Part shown: in pieces, positions 1 to 6,434 of the stretch
How the letters are laid out: the number at the start of each line of letters is the position of its first letter
Numbering within the stretch: the stretch's first letter is position 1
Source: CAYSIX01 sp964431205
Lineage (GTDB): Bacteria; Planctomycetota; Phycisphaerae; Phycisphaerales; Phycisphaeraceae
DNA: 11,241 nucleotides
Assembly: GCA_964431205.1 (NCBI GenBank)
Contig: CAYSIX010000134.1
Span: forward strand, 1 to 11,241
Reading direction: 5' to 3'
Position numbers and translations under genes: made by a program
Notes under the pieces: generated by a model
What the model saw: only the letters and a program-made list of their open reading frames with translations
Told to the model about the DNA's origin: nothing
Databases searched by the model: none

Positions 1-2
1 AG

Positions 3-179
3 GACGAGCTGTTCCGATTCGTCCGCGACAACGGCTACTACGGCCGATTCGAGATGCTCGCCGCCGTCCGCGACGACCTGCCCCCCCGCGTCTACGCCCC
101 CGGCCTGCACCCCGAGCCGCACCTGGTCTGGTCCCGCGACGAGACCGGCCAGCTCGTCCAGGACATCGAGTACCGATGA
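3..179 (+). CDS. 3' end of an unrecognised gene (partial)
   Basis: An open frame enters from the left edge and stops at TGA 177-179, giving the last 58 residues of a protein that begins outside the window. The visible part starts DELFRFVRDNGYYGRFEML and ends in QDIEYR. It is rich in charged and aromatic residues, with no transmembrane segment. Codon third positions are almost all G or C, as in the neighbouring genes, which supports real coding. I do not recognise the family. The gene converges on the PIG-L deacetylase, with 87 bases between the two stops that contain a candidate hairpin. Confidence 0.6.
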   Translation, partial: DELFRFVRDNGYYGRFEMLAAVRDDLPPRVYAPGLHPEPHLVWSRDETGQLVQDIEYR

Positions 180-211
180 TGTGCGTGCCCCGGTGTCACG
201 CCAAGGCGCGT

Positions 212-239
212 CGATCCCGAAGCGTCTCGCTGCGGATCG
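212..239. terminator. Candidate hairpin between convergent stops
   Basis: CGATCC and GGATCG form the outer six pairs and AGCG/CGCT the inner four, separated by a small asymmetric internal loop and closed by a TCT loop. It lies between two convergent genes, where a bidirectional terminator would be expected. Neither strand has a T tract after the stem, so intrinsic termination is only a possibility. Confidence 0.3.
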
Positions 240-266
240 TAGGTCGCTGGGACCCACACCGTAGAG

Positions 267-965
267 TTACATCGCCAAAGCGTCCAGCGCCGTCAGGCCC
301 AGCGGCTCCTTCGTGAAGAACGGCTCGGCGTACGCCGTGCCGATCCGGCTGCCCATGTAGCCGTTCATCTGCCGCAGCCACTCGACCACGCGGCGGTTCT
401 TCTCCGGGGTGACGAACTGCGACTCGTACGCCCGGATCGCCTCGATCTTCGTCTCCATCTGTTCGCTGACGTCCACGCAGAACGTCGGGTTCGCCACCCA
501 ACGCAGGTGCGTGCAGTAGTAGTAGATCATCCACTTGGGATAGGTGGGCTCGCCGGGCAGGTCGATCTTGCTGAGCTTGGCGTCGAAGCGGGCGTCCTCG
601 ACGATGCGGGTCGTCGCGCGATGGTCCGGATGCGCATCCTCCTCGAACGGCAGAAACACGATCTGAGCCTGATGCTCGCGCATGACGCCCGCGACCAGGT
701 GACGCGAAGAGAGCGCGTGCTCGATCTCGCGGTTCTTCAGGCCCAGCAGGCGTCGCGAGACCCTGCCCGTTCCCGCGTCGAGCAGCTCGGTCGCCGCCGT
801 CCACTCCTTCTCGCGCTGGGCGGGGCTGCCGTGCGGCGTCGGCTCGCCGTTGGTCATGTCCAGCAGCAGCACGTCGTGACCCTGTTGCGCCAGGCGCGCG
901 ATCGTCCCGCCCATGCCCAGTTCCTGATCGTCCGGGTGTGGCCCGACCACCAGTATGTTCGCCAT
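267..965 (-). CDS. PIG-L/LmbE family deacetylase, BshB1-like
   Basis: This is a 232-residue zinc-dependent N-deacetylase of the PIG-L/LmbE family, expected to remove the acetyl group from an N-acetylglucosaminyl conjugate in the cytoplasm. The N-terminal motif HPDDQELGMGG (residues 10-20) supplies the zinc and catalytic residues H10, D12 and D13. The second motif AHPDH (111-115) supplies the other histidine ligand. The downstream blocks FCVDVSEQMETKIEAIRAY and GTAYAEPFF resemble the bacillithiol deacetylase BshB1 in order and spacing. The ATG at 965 is preferred over the GTG at 971 because GGAAAGG stands about seven bases upstream of it. The gene follows the GT4 gene by 50 bases in the same direction, so the two may act on one glycoconjugate. 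The family is secure; the exact substrate, and whether the product is bacillithiol, is inference. Confidence 0.9.
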   Translation of the reverse strand: MANILVVGPHPDDQELGMGGTIARLAQQGHDVLLLDMTNGEPTPHGSPAQREKEWTAATELLDAGTGRVSRRLLGLKNREIEHALSSRHLVAGVMREHQAQIVFLPFEEDAHPDHRATTRIVEDARFDAKLSKIDLPGEPTYPKWMIYYYCTHLRWVANPTFCVDVSEQMETKIEAIRAYESQFVTPEKNRRVVEWLRQMNGYMGSRIGTAYAEPFFTKEPLGLTALDALAM

Positions 966-977
966 CCTCACACCTTT

Positions 978-1060
978 CCGCCGGCGTGGTCGCTTCGCCC
1001 GCCGGCGTGGTCGCTTCAGCGACCACGTTCACGACCACGTCCACGTTCGCGACCACGTCC
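978..1060. repeat. Short direct and inverted repeats at the glycosyltransferase 3' end
   Basis: A 19-base unit CCGCCGGCGTGGTCGCTTC occurs at 978-996 and again at 999-1017. The second copy ends in a perfect inverted repeat, GTGGTCGCT at 1007-1015 and AGCGACCAC at 1018-1026. The octamer GACCACGT then recurs at 1021, 1033 and 1051. The glycosyltransferase stop codon (1016-1018) lies inside the inverted repeat, and the octamers encode its Arg-Gly-Glu tail. The hairpin could act in termination or RNA stability. Confidence 0.6.
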
Positions 1061-2287
1061 ACAACTCGCGTTCTCACCGATCACACGCCTGTACACGTCC
1101 TCGATCTGCTCCGTCATCTTCTTCACATCAAAACGTTCACGCACCAGCGCCCGACCTCGCCCGACCATCGCCTCCCGCTCCGCCGGGTGCTCGAGCATCC
1201 ACGCGATTGCCTCGCCCAACGCCCGCTTGTCGCCCACCGGCACGAGCCGACCGGTCTGGCCATCGATGCACACCGACCCGATCCCGCCCGCATCGTACGC
1301 CACGATCCCGCAGCCGCAGCACAACGCCTCGATCAGCGTCCGACTCTGCCCCTCCTGGTAGGACGGCAACACCTTCACGTCCACCGCCGTCAGCACCCGC
1401 GCCACCCGCTCGTGCGGCACCAGTCCTGTTAGCGTCACGTGATCGGCCAGACCCAGCGTGGCGATCCGCGCCGCGATCCGCTCGCGGTCCCAGCCGTCGC
1501 CGATGAACAGCAGCCGGACGTCGCCGCAGCGCTCGCGAAGGCGCGGCAGCACCTCCAGCAGGTCGTCGTGACCCTTCAGCGGATCGAGCCGCGCAAGCAA
1601 TCCAACCACCGGCACCCCCGCCGGTATTCCCAACTCCTCGCGCGCCGCGGGGCCGACCGTCGCTCGATCCACCTCGAACCGCGACAGGTCGACACCGCTG
1701 GGGATCACATCGAACCGCGACGCCGGCGCGATCTCCGCACGTTCGAACGCCTCGACCATCTGCGGCGTGATCGCGATCAGGTGATGACACCGCCCCGCCG
1801 CCCACTTCTCAAGCGCCACGTACAGCCCGTGGACCCAACGCGGCTGACGGTCGTGGAACGGCAGGCCGTGCACCGTGTGGATCACCGCGGGCACGCGCTC
1901 CGCCCACGCCGCCGAACGCCCCACGATCCCCGCCTTGCTCGAGTGCGTGTGCACCACGTCCGGCTTCACCCGTCGGATCAGCTTCCGCAGCGCTCGCTCG
2001 CACAGCACGTCATGAACGGGCAACACCGCACGACGCATCCATTTCACCTCGTGCAGCGTCGCACCGCTGGCCCGCGCCTCGTCCAGCAGCGAGCCCTCCG
2101 GCCCGTAGATCGGACCGTATGCCAGATGCACCTCGTGCCCCGCACGAACCTGGGCCGCGCAGCTCATCACCGTGTTCTGCTGCGCCCCTCCCTGAATCAG
2201 CCGCGTGATGATGTGCAGCACGGTCAGGCCACTGGGCGATCGCGCGATCGGGCGATTGGGTGGTGCGGATGCGCTGTCGGTGACCAT
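1016..2287 (-). CDS. GT4 family glycosyltransferase
   Basis: This is a 423-residue GT-B fold retaining glycosyltransferase of family 4. It is expected to transfer a sugar from a nucleotide-sugar donor onto a lipid-linked or small acceptor at the cytoplasmic face of the membrane. The N-terminal domain begins with LHIITRLIQGGAQQN, the glycine-rich opening of GT4 enzymes, and has HTHSSKAGIVGR near residue 114. The C-terminal donor domain carries the E-x7-E signature as QEGQSRTLIEA (E312 and E320). The start at 2287 (MVTDSAS) has AGGA seven bases upstream. The frame remains open to a GTG at 2347, directly after the TruA stop, but the extra 20 residues are encoded by repeat-like DNA. The last 16 residues are a low-complexity Arg-Gly-Glu tail absent from typical family members. 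It is not BshA-like in its N-terminus. The acceptor is unknown. Confidence 0.9.
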   Translation of the reverse strand: MVTDSASAPPNRPIARSPSGLTVLHIITRLIQGGAQQNTVMSCAAQVRAGHEVHLAYGPIYGPEGSLLDEARASGATLHEVKWMRRAVLPVHDVLCERALRKLIRRVKPDVVHTHSSKAGIVGRSAAWAERVPAVIHTVHGLPFHDRQPRWVHGLYVALEKWAAGRCHHLIAITPQMVEAFERAEIAPASRFDVIPSGVDLSRFEVDRATVGPAAREELGIPAGVPVVGLLARLDPLKGHDDLLEVLPRLRERCGDVRLLFIGDGWDRERIAARIATLGLADHVTLTGLVPHERVARVLTAVDVKVLPSYQEGQSRTLIEALCCGCGIVAYDAGGIGSVCIDGQTGRLVPVGDKRALGEAIAWMLEHPAEREAMVGRGRALVRERFDVKKMTEQIEDVYRRVIGENASCGRGRERGRGRERGR

Positions 2288-2340
2288 CGTCATTTCCTGC
2301 GTATGAACGACTTCGCCAATCACCCGATCGCCCAATCGCC
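2234..2340. repeat. Inverted mosaic of GATCGGGCGATTGGG-type units
   Basis: Arm one, CGATCGGGCGATTGG at 2245-2259, matches the reverse complement of arm two at 2316-2330 in 14 of 15 bases, with 56 bases between. Both arms are flanked by further copies of GGGCGAT or ATCGCC. The octamer GCGATCGC, the HIP1 palindrome of cyanobacteria, occurs once at 2236-2243. The mosaic spans the 5' end of the glycosyltransferase gene, including its start codon and its PNRPIARSPSG segment. Confidence 0.55.
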
Positions 2341-2347
2341 ATATCAC

Positions 2348-3124
2348 TCATTCACCCTGCCCATACCGGATCCATTCCAGAAACAAGCCGCTGGGCGGCA
2401 GCGTCGGCCCGGCCAGGCGCCGGTCGGTGGTCGCCAGCACGCGATCGACCTGCTCCGGCTCGAACCGTCCCCGACCGACCTCCACCAGCGTCCCCGCGAT
2501 GATCCGCACCATGTTGTAGAGGAACCCGCTGCCCTCGACCACGACGTGCACCTCGTCCTCATTCGCCCGCTCGACCACGCAGCGATGGACCGTCCGCACC
2601 GTGCACAGCCGCCCGTGCCCCGCGGCGCTGAAGCCCTCGAAGTCGTGCTCGCCCACGAGCCGCGCCGCCGCGTCCCGCATCCGCTCGATGTTCAGCGGTG
2701 TCCAGCAGTGATACACCATGTGCCTCAGACCCAGCGGCCGATGCGCCGACGTGTGCAGCCGATACCGATACCGCTTGCTCACCGCGTCCTTGATCGCATC
2801 GAACGTCGGCGGCGCGGGCTCGGCGTGCCGCACCTCCACGTCCTCCGGCAGCCGGCTCGTGATCGCGTGCGCCAGCCGCTCGACCGGGACCCGCAACGCC
2901 GCGTCGACGTGCGCCACCTGACCGATCGCGTGCACGCCCGCGTCCGTCCGGCTCGCGCCGATCAGGCTCACCGGCTGCCGCAGCAGCTCCCCCATCGTCT
3001 GCTCGAGCACGCCCTGCACCGTCCGCAGCGGCGCCTCGCCCGCCGGCTCCTGCTTCTGCCAACCGTGGAAACCCGACCCGTCGTACGCGATCGTCAACTT
3101 GTAGCGTTGTCGGGGCTCACTCAT
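2348..3124 (-). CDS. truA: tRNA pseudouridine(38-40) synthase TruA
   Basis: TruA converts uridines 38, 39 and 40 of the tRNA anticodon arm to pseudouridine. The protein is 258 residues, normal for the family. It opens with KLTIAYDGSGFHGWQKQ, the usual first strand. The catalytic motif GASRTDAGVHA places the nucleophilic aspartate at D61. Further family blocks are KRYRYRLH, DFEGFSAAG and FLYNMVRIIAGTLVEVG near the C-terminus. The ATG at 3124 begins MSEPRQRYKL and no better start exists; its ribosome binding site is weak. It lies 21 bases after the toxin gene and is followed closely by the glycosyltransferase, so it may be co-transcribed with both. Identification is firm. Confidence 0.97.
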   Translation of the reverse strand: MSEPRQRYKLTIAYDGSGFHGWQKQEPAGEAPLRTVQGVLEQTMGELLRQPVSLIGASRTDAGVHAIGQVAHVDAALRVPVERLAHAITSRLPEDVEVRHAEPAPPTFDAIKDAVSKRYRYRLHTSAHRPLGLRHMVYHCWTPLNIERMRDAAARLVGEHDFEGFSAAGHGRLCTVRTVHRCVVERANEDEVHVVVEGSGFLYNMVRIIAGTLVEVGRGRFEPEQVDRVLATTDRRLAGPTLPPSGLFLEWIRYGQGE

Positions 3125-3145
3125 GCCATAGGGACGCCTGCAATC

Positions 3146-3535
3146 TCACCAGATCGTCTCGATCAGGCCGCTCTGCTGGATTTGAGCGTCCTTCGTCACG
3201 AGCGGAACGCGCAGCTCGATCGCGGTCGCGACGAGAAAACGATCAGCCGGATCGCGATGCAACTGCTCACCGAACGCCGCCGCTCGAATCGCCATCTCGG
3301 CTGTGAGCGGAATCGCCACGACCTTCTCGGGCGCCAACGCCGCGCGCACCCACTCCAGGGCGGACATCTTGAGCCTGAGTCGATCACGTTCGACGAGATT
3401 GCCGACTTCCCAGCAGGAAATGGCGCTGACGCACAACTGATCAACCTGCTCAATGGCGCCGCGTGCGCGCGTGGAGAGCTCGGCCTCCATAAATGACCCC
3501 CACCAAATCCATACGTGTGTGTCAAGCAGGATCAC
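3146..3535 (-). CDS. VapC-type PIN domain toxin
   Basis: This 129-residue PIN domain protein is the toxin of a type II toxin-antitoxin pair. PIN toxins are magnesium-dependent ribonucleases that cleave tRNA or other structured RNA. The four acidic positions are visible: D5 in MILLDTHVWIW, E43 in SCWEVGNL, D95 and D98 in HRDPADRFLVATA, and D116 in TKDAQIQ. It starts at a GTG (3533-3535) inside the 3' end of the antitoxin gene, overlapping it by 14 bases in another frame. This suggests translational coupling, with GGGG about eight bases upstream as a possible ribosome site. Its base composition is somewhat less GC-rich than the flanking genes, consistent with acquisition by transfer. The fold is certain; the RNA target cannot be told from sequence. 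Confidence 0.92.
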   Translation of the reverse strand: MILLDTHVWIWWGSFMEAELSTRARGAIEQVDQLCVSAISCWEVGNLVERDRLRLKMSALEWVRAALAPEKVVAIPLTAEMAIRAAAFGEQLHRDPADRFLVATAIELRVPLVTKDAQIQQSGLIETIW

Positions 3536-3812
3536 TCGGCGGTCCCCAGATACCGTCCCCTTCGTCCAGTAACCAGGGATCGCTAATCGGCGTCGTCAGG
3601 TCTGATTGCCACAACACGCTGCCGGCCAGCGCCGGGTTGCGCTTCGGGTCGCCGCTCGATTCCTTTGCCGCGTCGACGGGCAGGATCCGGGCCACGGGCC
3701 GACCGTCCTCCGTCACGAGCACTTCGCCACCGCGAGCAATGATCGCGCGCACCTGGTCCTGCCACGCGTCTCCCAGCTCACCCGACGAGATTTCCGATGC
3801 CGGTCGAATCAT
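3522..3812 (-). CDS. Phd/YefM-like (VapB-type) antitoxin
   Basis: This 96-residue antitoxin is expected to bind and neutralise the downstream PIN toxin and to repress its own promoter. The N-terminal half has the Phd/YefM layout: a start strand MIRPASEIS, a helix, then GGEVLVTEDGRPVARILPV (residues 28-46). The C-terminal tail, rich in Asp and Pro around TTPISDPWLLDEG, is the kind of unstructured arm that wraps the toxin. The ATG at 3812 is immediately preceded by a promoter-like sequence with no room for a ribosome site, so the message may be leaderless. The stop at 3522-3524 overlaps the toxin start. Family assignment rests on motif pattern and on partnership with the toxin. Confidence 0.88.
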   Translation of the reverse strand: MIRPASEISSGELGDAWQDQVRAIIARGGEVLVTEDGRPVARILPVDAAKESSGDPKRNPALAGSVLWQSDLTTPISDPWLLDEGDGIWGPPSDPA

Positions 3813-3826
3813 TCTGATGCAGATTC
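3806..3826. promoter_or_regulatory. Possible antitoxin operator (inverted repeat)
   Basis: GAATC at 3806-3810 and GATTC at 3822-3826 form five-base inverted arms separated by 11 bases. They cover the antitoxin start codon and the expected transcription start. Toxin-antitoxin complexes usually autoregulate through such palindromes, but the arms are short and could be chance. Confidence 0.25.
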
Positions 3827-3850
3827 TAGCCTAACCATCCACCCCCTCAA
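3823..3850 (-). promoter_or_regulatory. Candidate promoter of the toxin-antitoxin pair
   Basis: Read on the minus strand, TTGAGG (3850-3845) and TAGAAT (3828-3823) are spaced by 16 bases, close to the sigma-70 consensus. The -10 box ends ten bases before the antitoxin ATG, so transcription would start about three bases upstream of it. The -35 box overlaps the stop codon of the preceding gene. Confidence 0.5.
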
Positions 3851-4986
3851 TCCGCGCGCATCGTCTCCGGATCGATCCCCCGGCTTTCGCACCAATCCCG
3901 ATACGCCAGCGGGCTGATCTCGCTCGGCTTGATCTCGCTCCGCCCGCCCCAGAACACGTTCGTGTATCGCACCGCGATCCCCGCCTCCTCCAGGTGACGG
4001 TCGATCGCCTCCTTGTGCGCCAGCAGCCTCGCCTTGTCCAGCCCGTGCGCCACGCCCATGACGTTCACCCCGTTGAACTCCGGGCCCGCCTCACGCCAGT
4101 ACGCGTGCGTCATGATCAGGTGCCGGCCGACCTCCAGCCCCGCCTCGATCTCCCGGCCCTGTGGCACCGCCCAGTGGAACAACGCGTTGTACCGCGTCAC
4201 CGTCGTCCCGTCCCGCAACCGCTTGACGTGCTCCAGAAACGTCGAGAAACGCCCGATCAGCCTCCGCTCGCTCAGCCGCTCCGCCGTTCGGCAGAACTCG
4301 TCCAGCGACACCCCCGCCTCGGCCGCGCGACCCGCCCACAGCCCCGGGCCGATCTCCTGCGGCTCCAGCTCACGCTTGAGCGCCGTCAGCACCCGCCACT
4401 GTCGCTCGGTCAGCTCCACCACCTCCGTGTCCAGCATCCGCGCCGGCTCGTCCGTCCGCGCGCCCGGCTCCAGCTCCCGCCGACGCACGTGCCCCACCCC
4501 CAACGCGAACAGCTTCCTGGCCGGCAGCAGCTTGTACCGCTCCGCCCCCGTCTGCGACGCCAGGTAGTCGCAGTGCTTCTGGATCGAATACCCCGCCGGG
4601 ACCTTCAGCGTCGTCCACAGCCGATACTCCGACCCCGCCGTCTGCCGGTCCGTCGAGCGGATCACCACGTGCCCCGAGAACGGGTCCTGCCGGAACATGA
4701 AATCGAACGCGTCGTTGAGCCGCTCCGCCGGGACCCGCCACGCCACCAGCGCCCCCGGCGCCAGGCTCGTGGTCAGCAGCGTCTGACGCACCCGCCGGAT
4801 CGTCCCGGCCTCGAGCATCGCCCGCAGCCGCTCGATCACCACCGCCTCGTCCAGCCCCGCCTCACGCGCGATCCACCCGATCGGGTCACGGTGAAACCCC
4901 TGCACCCGATCCTCCGACACCGCCAGGATCCGCGCGTTGATCGGATCGTCGATCGAGATGGGAACCGTCTGTGTCATGTGCGCCAT
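3847..4986 (-). CDS. Two-module Lrp/AsnC-superfamily protein, siroheme-decarboxylase-like
   Basis: This 379-residue protein contains two copies of a winged-helix plus ferredoxin-like module, roughly residues 12-168 and 185-379. Module one has the helix-turn-helix region IGWIAREAGLDEAVV, then LVAWRVP (80-86) and GHVVIR with H106. Module two repeats this as FHWAVP (270-275) and MTHAYWRE with H294. This layout (helix-turn-helix, xAWxVP, a histidine strand, then a PARKLF-like tail) resembles the siroheme decarboxylases AhbA/AhbB and NirDL, which belong to the AsnC superfamily and act as paired or fused modules. It could therefore be a tetrapyrrole decarboxylase or a DNA-binding regulator. The ATG at 4986 is chosen; 4977 is possible; both have weak ribosome sites. 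The frame stays open for nearly 600 further codons upstream, but that translation is low-complexity shadow sequence. It lies 53 bases after the flavin reductase-like gene in the same direction. Confidence 0.82.
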   Translation of the reverse strand: MAHMTQTVPISIDDPINARILAVSEDRVQGFHRDPIGWIAREAGLDEAVVIERLRAMLEAGTIRRVRQTLLTTSLAPGALVAWRVPAERLNDAFDFMFRQDPFSGHVVIRSTDRQTAGSEYRLWTTLKVPAGYSIQKHCDYLASQTGAERYKLLPARKLFALGVGHVRRRELEPGARTDEPARMLDTEVVELTERQWRVLTALKRELEPQEIGPGLWAGRAAEAGVSLDEFCRTAERLSERRLIGRFSTFLEHVKRLRDGTTVTRYNALFHWAVPQGREIEAGLEVGRHLIMTHAYWREAGPEFNGVNVMGVAHGLDKARLLAHKEAIDRHLEEAGIAVRYTNVFWGGRSEIKPSEISPLAYRDWCESRGIDPETMRAD

Positions 4987-5039
4987 GGCTCGAAAAGCGT
5001 AGGCGGGCTCAGCGGGCGCGGGCCCGGCCGTCACGCCGC

Positions 5040-5546
5040 TCACCCCGTCGAGCCGCGTGAGTGCGAGGGCGACGGCTCGTCGTTCACCCGGATCTGCGGC
5101 CGACCGTCGCCGCAACCCGCCGCCTTCACCCGACCCACGAACAGGTCGTGGTCCCCCTCCACGTCCATGTGGCACACCAGCTCGCATTCCAGATACATCA
5201 GCGAATGCGCCAGCACCGGCACGCGGTGCCCCTCGACCTTGCTCAGCTCGAAGCCCAGAAACGGGTCCTCCACCGACTCGCTCATCGACGCGAACCGCCT
5301 CGTCGTCAGCCGATCCTCCTCGGCCAACTGGCACAGACCGAACGCGCGCGACTCGCTCAGCAGCGGCATGATCGACTCGCCCTTGGCCACCGCCACGCAC
5401 ACCATCGGCGGCTCCCGGCACACCCGCTGCACCCAGTGGATCACCATCCCCCCGCGACGGTCCTCGTGTTCCGCCGTCAGCACGAACACCCCCGTCGGGA
5501 TCCGCCCCAACGCCTCCTCGATCTGCTCGCGTGACGTCTGCTTCAT
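5040..5546 (-). CDS. Flavin reductase-like FMN-binding split-barrel protein
   Basis: This 168-residue protein belongs to the flavin reductase-like (split barrel) family, whose members bind FMN and reduce it with NAD(P)H or act as small flavoproteins. The N-terminal run LGRIPTGVFVLTAE is the family opening. It is followed by GGMVIHWVQRV and REPPMVCVAVAKGESI (the flavin-contacting strands), SRAFGLCQLAEED, and the later segment HSLMYLECELV. The length matches the family. The ATG at 5546 is favoured; codons upstream of it lose family similarity. The gene is the first of the minus-strand series and diverges from the HAD phosphatase, with its own candidate promoter at 5586-5614. It may work with the AsnC-like protein just downstream, but the substrate is not visible. 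Confidence 0.88.
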   Translation of the reverse strand: MKQTSREQIEEALGRIPTGVFVLTAEHEDRRGGMVIHWVQRVCREPPMVCVAVAKGESIMPLLSESRAFGLCQLAEEDRLTTRRFASMSESVEDPFLGFELSKVEGHRVPVLAHSLMYLECELVCHMDVEGDHDLFVGRVKAAGCGDGRPQIRVNDEPSPSHSRGSTG

Positions 5547-5573
5547 CCCGTGCCCACCAGCCTTGCGGTCCCG

Positions 5574-5585
5574 CCGACCGGTCGG
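5574..5585. promoter_or_regulatory. Palindrome at the flavin reductase promoter
   Basis: CCGACCGGTCGG is a perfect 12-base palindrome. It directly adjoins the -10 box of the flavin reductase promoter and covers its expected transcription start. A repressor bound here would block initiation. No regulator for it is identified. Confidence 0.35.
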
Positions 5586-5614
5586 AGCATAAACCCACCC
5601 GACACCCGACGCAA
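5586..5614 (-). promoter_or_regulatory. Candidate promoter of the flavin reductase-like gene
   Basis: On the minus strand TTGCGT (5614-5609) and TATGCT (5591-5586) are separated by 17 bases, an acceptable sigma-70 arrangement. Transcription would begin near 5579 and give a leader of about 33 bases before the ATG at 5546. Confidence 0.45.
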
Positions 5615-5702
5615 AAGTCCAACGCCCGGCGTGCAGCGCCGCCAAGCCCCGCGCTTCTCTTCGCCCACACCCGACCGCTGCCCACCTTCCACCCCGAGTG
5701 CC

Positions 5703-5708
5703 TACACT
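5703..5708 (+). promoter_or_regulatory. Possible -10 box of the HAD phosphatase gene
   Basis: TACACT resembles the -10 consensus and ends seven bases before the ATG at 5716. The transcription start would then fall at or next to the start codon. No convincing -35 box is seen about 17 bases upstream. Confidence 0.3.
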
Positions 5709-5715
5709 GCCCGCC

Positions 5716-6396
5716 ATGACCCGCCTCGCCGTGATGTTCGACCTCGACGGCACCCTCGCCGACACGCTCGACGACATCGCCAACGCCGCCAACTTCGCGC
5801 TGGCCCGGCTCGGCCGCCCCGCCATCCCCACGCCGCGATACCGCTACCTCGCCGGCCAAGGCCTCGAGTCCCTCGCCGCCGACGCCCTCGGCCGCGAACA
5901 CGCCGCGCTCGTTCCCGAGTTCATCCAGCATTTCCGCTCCTTCTACGCCGAGCACGACCGCGACCACACCCGTCCGTTTCCCGGCATCACCGACCTGCTC
6001 GACGCCCTGACCGACCGCGGCCTGACGCTCGCCGTGCTCAGCAACAAGCCGCACGACGCCACCGTCCGCGTGGTCGGCCAACTCCTGCCCGACCACCGCT
6101 TCGCCGCCGTCCGCGGTGCCCGGCCGGACGTGCCGCTCAAGCCCGACCCCGCCGCCGCTTTCGCCATCGCCGACGACCTGAACATTTCCCCACGACACTG
6201 GATGTACGTCGGCGATACCGACGCCGACATGCGCACGGGCGCGGCCGCGGGCATGTTCACCGTCGGCGTCACCTGGGGCTTCCGCGACGAGCCCGAGCTC
6301 CGCCGCGGCGGCGCCCACGCCATCGTCCACCACCCCGCCGACCTGCTCCCGCTTCTCGACACCGCCGCCGAACGGCCCGCCCCGACCCGCGGCTGA
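5716..6396 (+). CDS. HAD hydrolase, phosphoglycolate phosphatase type
   Basis: This 226-residue haloacid dehalogenase-superfamily phosphatase is most like phosphoglycolate phosphatase (Gph), which removes phosphate from 2-phosphoglycolate formed during DNA repair or RuBisCO oxygenation. Motif I is FDLDGTLADT, with nucleophile D9 and acid/base D11. Motif II is VLSNKP, motif III the lysine in LKPDP, and motif IV YVGDTDADM. The helical cap lies between motifs I and II, as in subclass I. The ATG at 5716 begins MTRLAVMFDLDG, directly at the first strand; a GTG at 5698 is in frame but adds nothing typical. TACACT ends seven bases upstream of the ATG, so the message may be leaderless. Related HAD enzymes such as pyrophosphatase PpaX or beta-phosphoglucomutase are hard to separate by eye. 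Confidence 0.92.
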   Translation: MTRLAVMFDLDGTLADTLDDIANAANFALARLGRPAIPTPRYRYLAGQGLESLAADALGREHAALVPEFIQHFRSFYAEHDRDHTRPFPGITDLLDALTDRGLTLAVLSNKPHDATVRVVGQLLPDHRFAAVRGARPDVPLKPDPAAAFAIADDLNISPRHWMYVGDTDADMRTGAAAGMFTVGVTWGFRDEPELRRGGAHAIVHHPADLLPLLDTAAERPAPTRG

Positions 6397-6434
6397 GCCG
6401 CGTCGCTTCGTCCGCTTGCCACGCCTTGCCGACC

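Noticed and set aside
2236..2243. HIP1 octamer as a sign of cyanobacterial origin
   Set aside because: Only one copy was noticed, in a repeat mosaic of related words, and the protein content points to planctomycetes.
1016..2287. Identification of the GT4 as BshA of the bacillithiol pathway
   Set aside because: The N-terminus lacks the BshA-type opening and instead has LHIITRLIQGGAQQN, as in envelope glycan enzymes.
1439..3496. A 685-codon plus-strand open frame
   Set aside because: It lies antisense to the glycosyltransferase, TruA and PIN genes, is rich in Arg, His and Pro, and has no recognisable domain.
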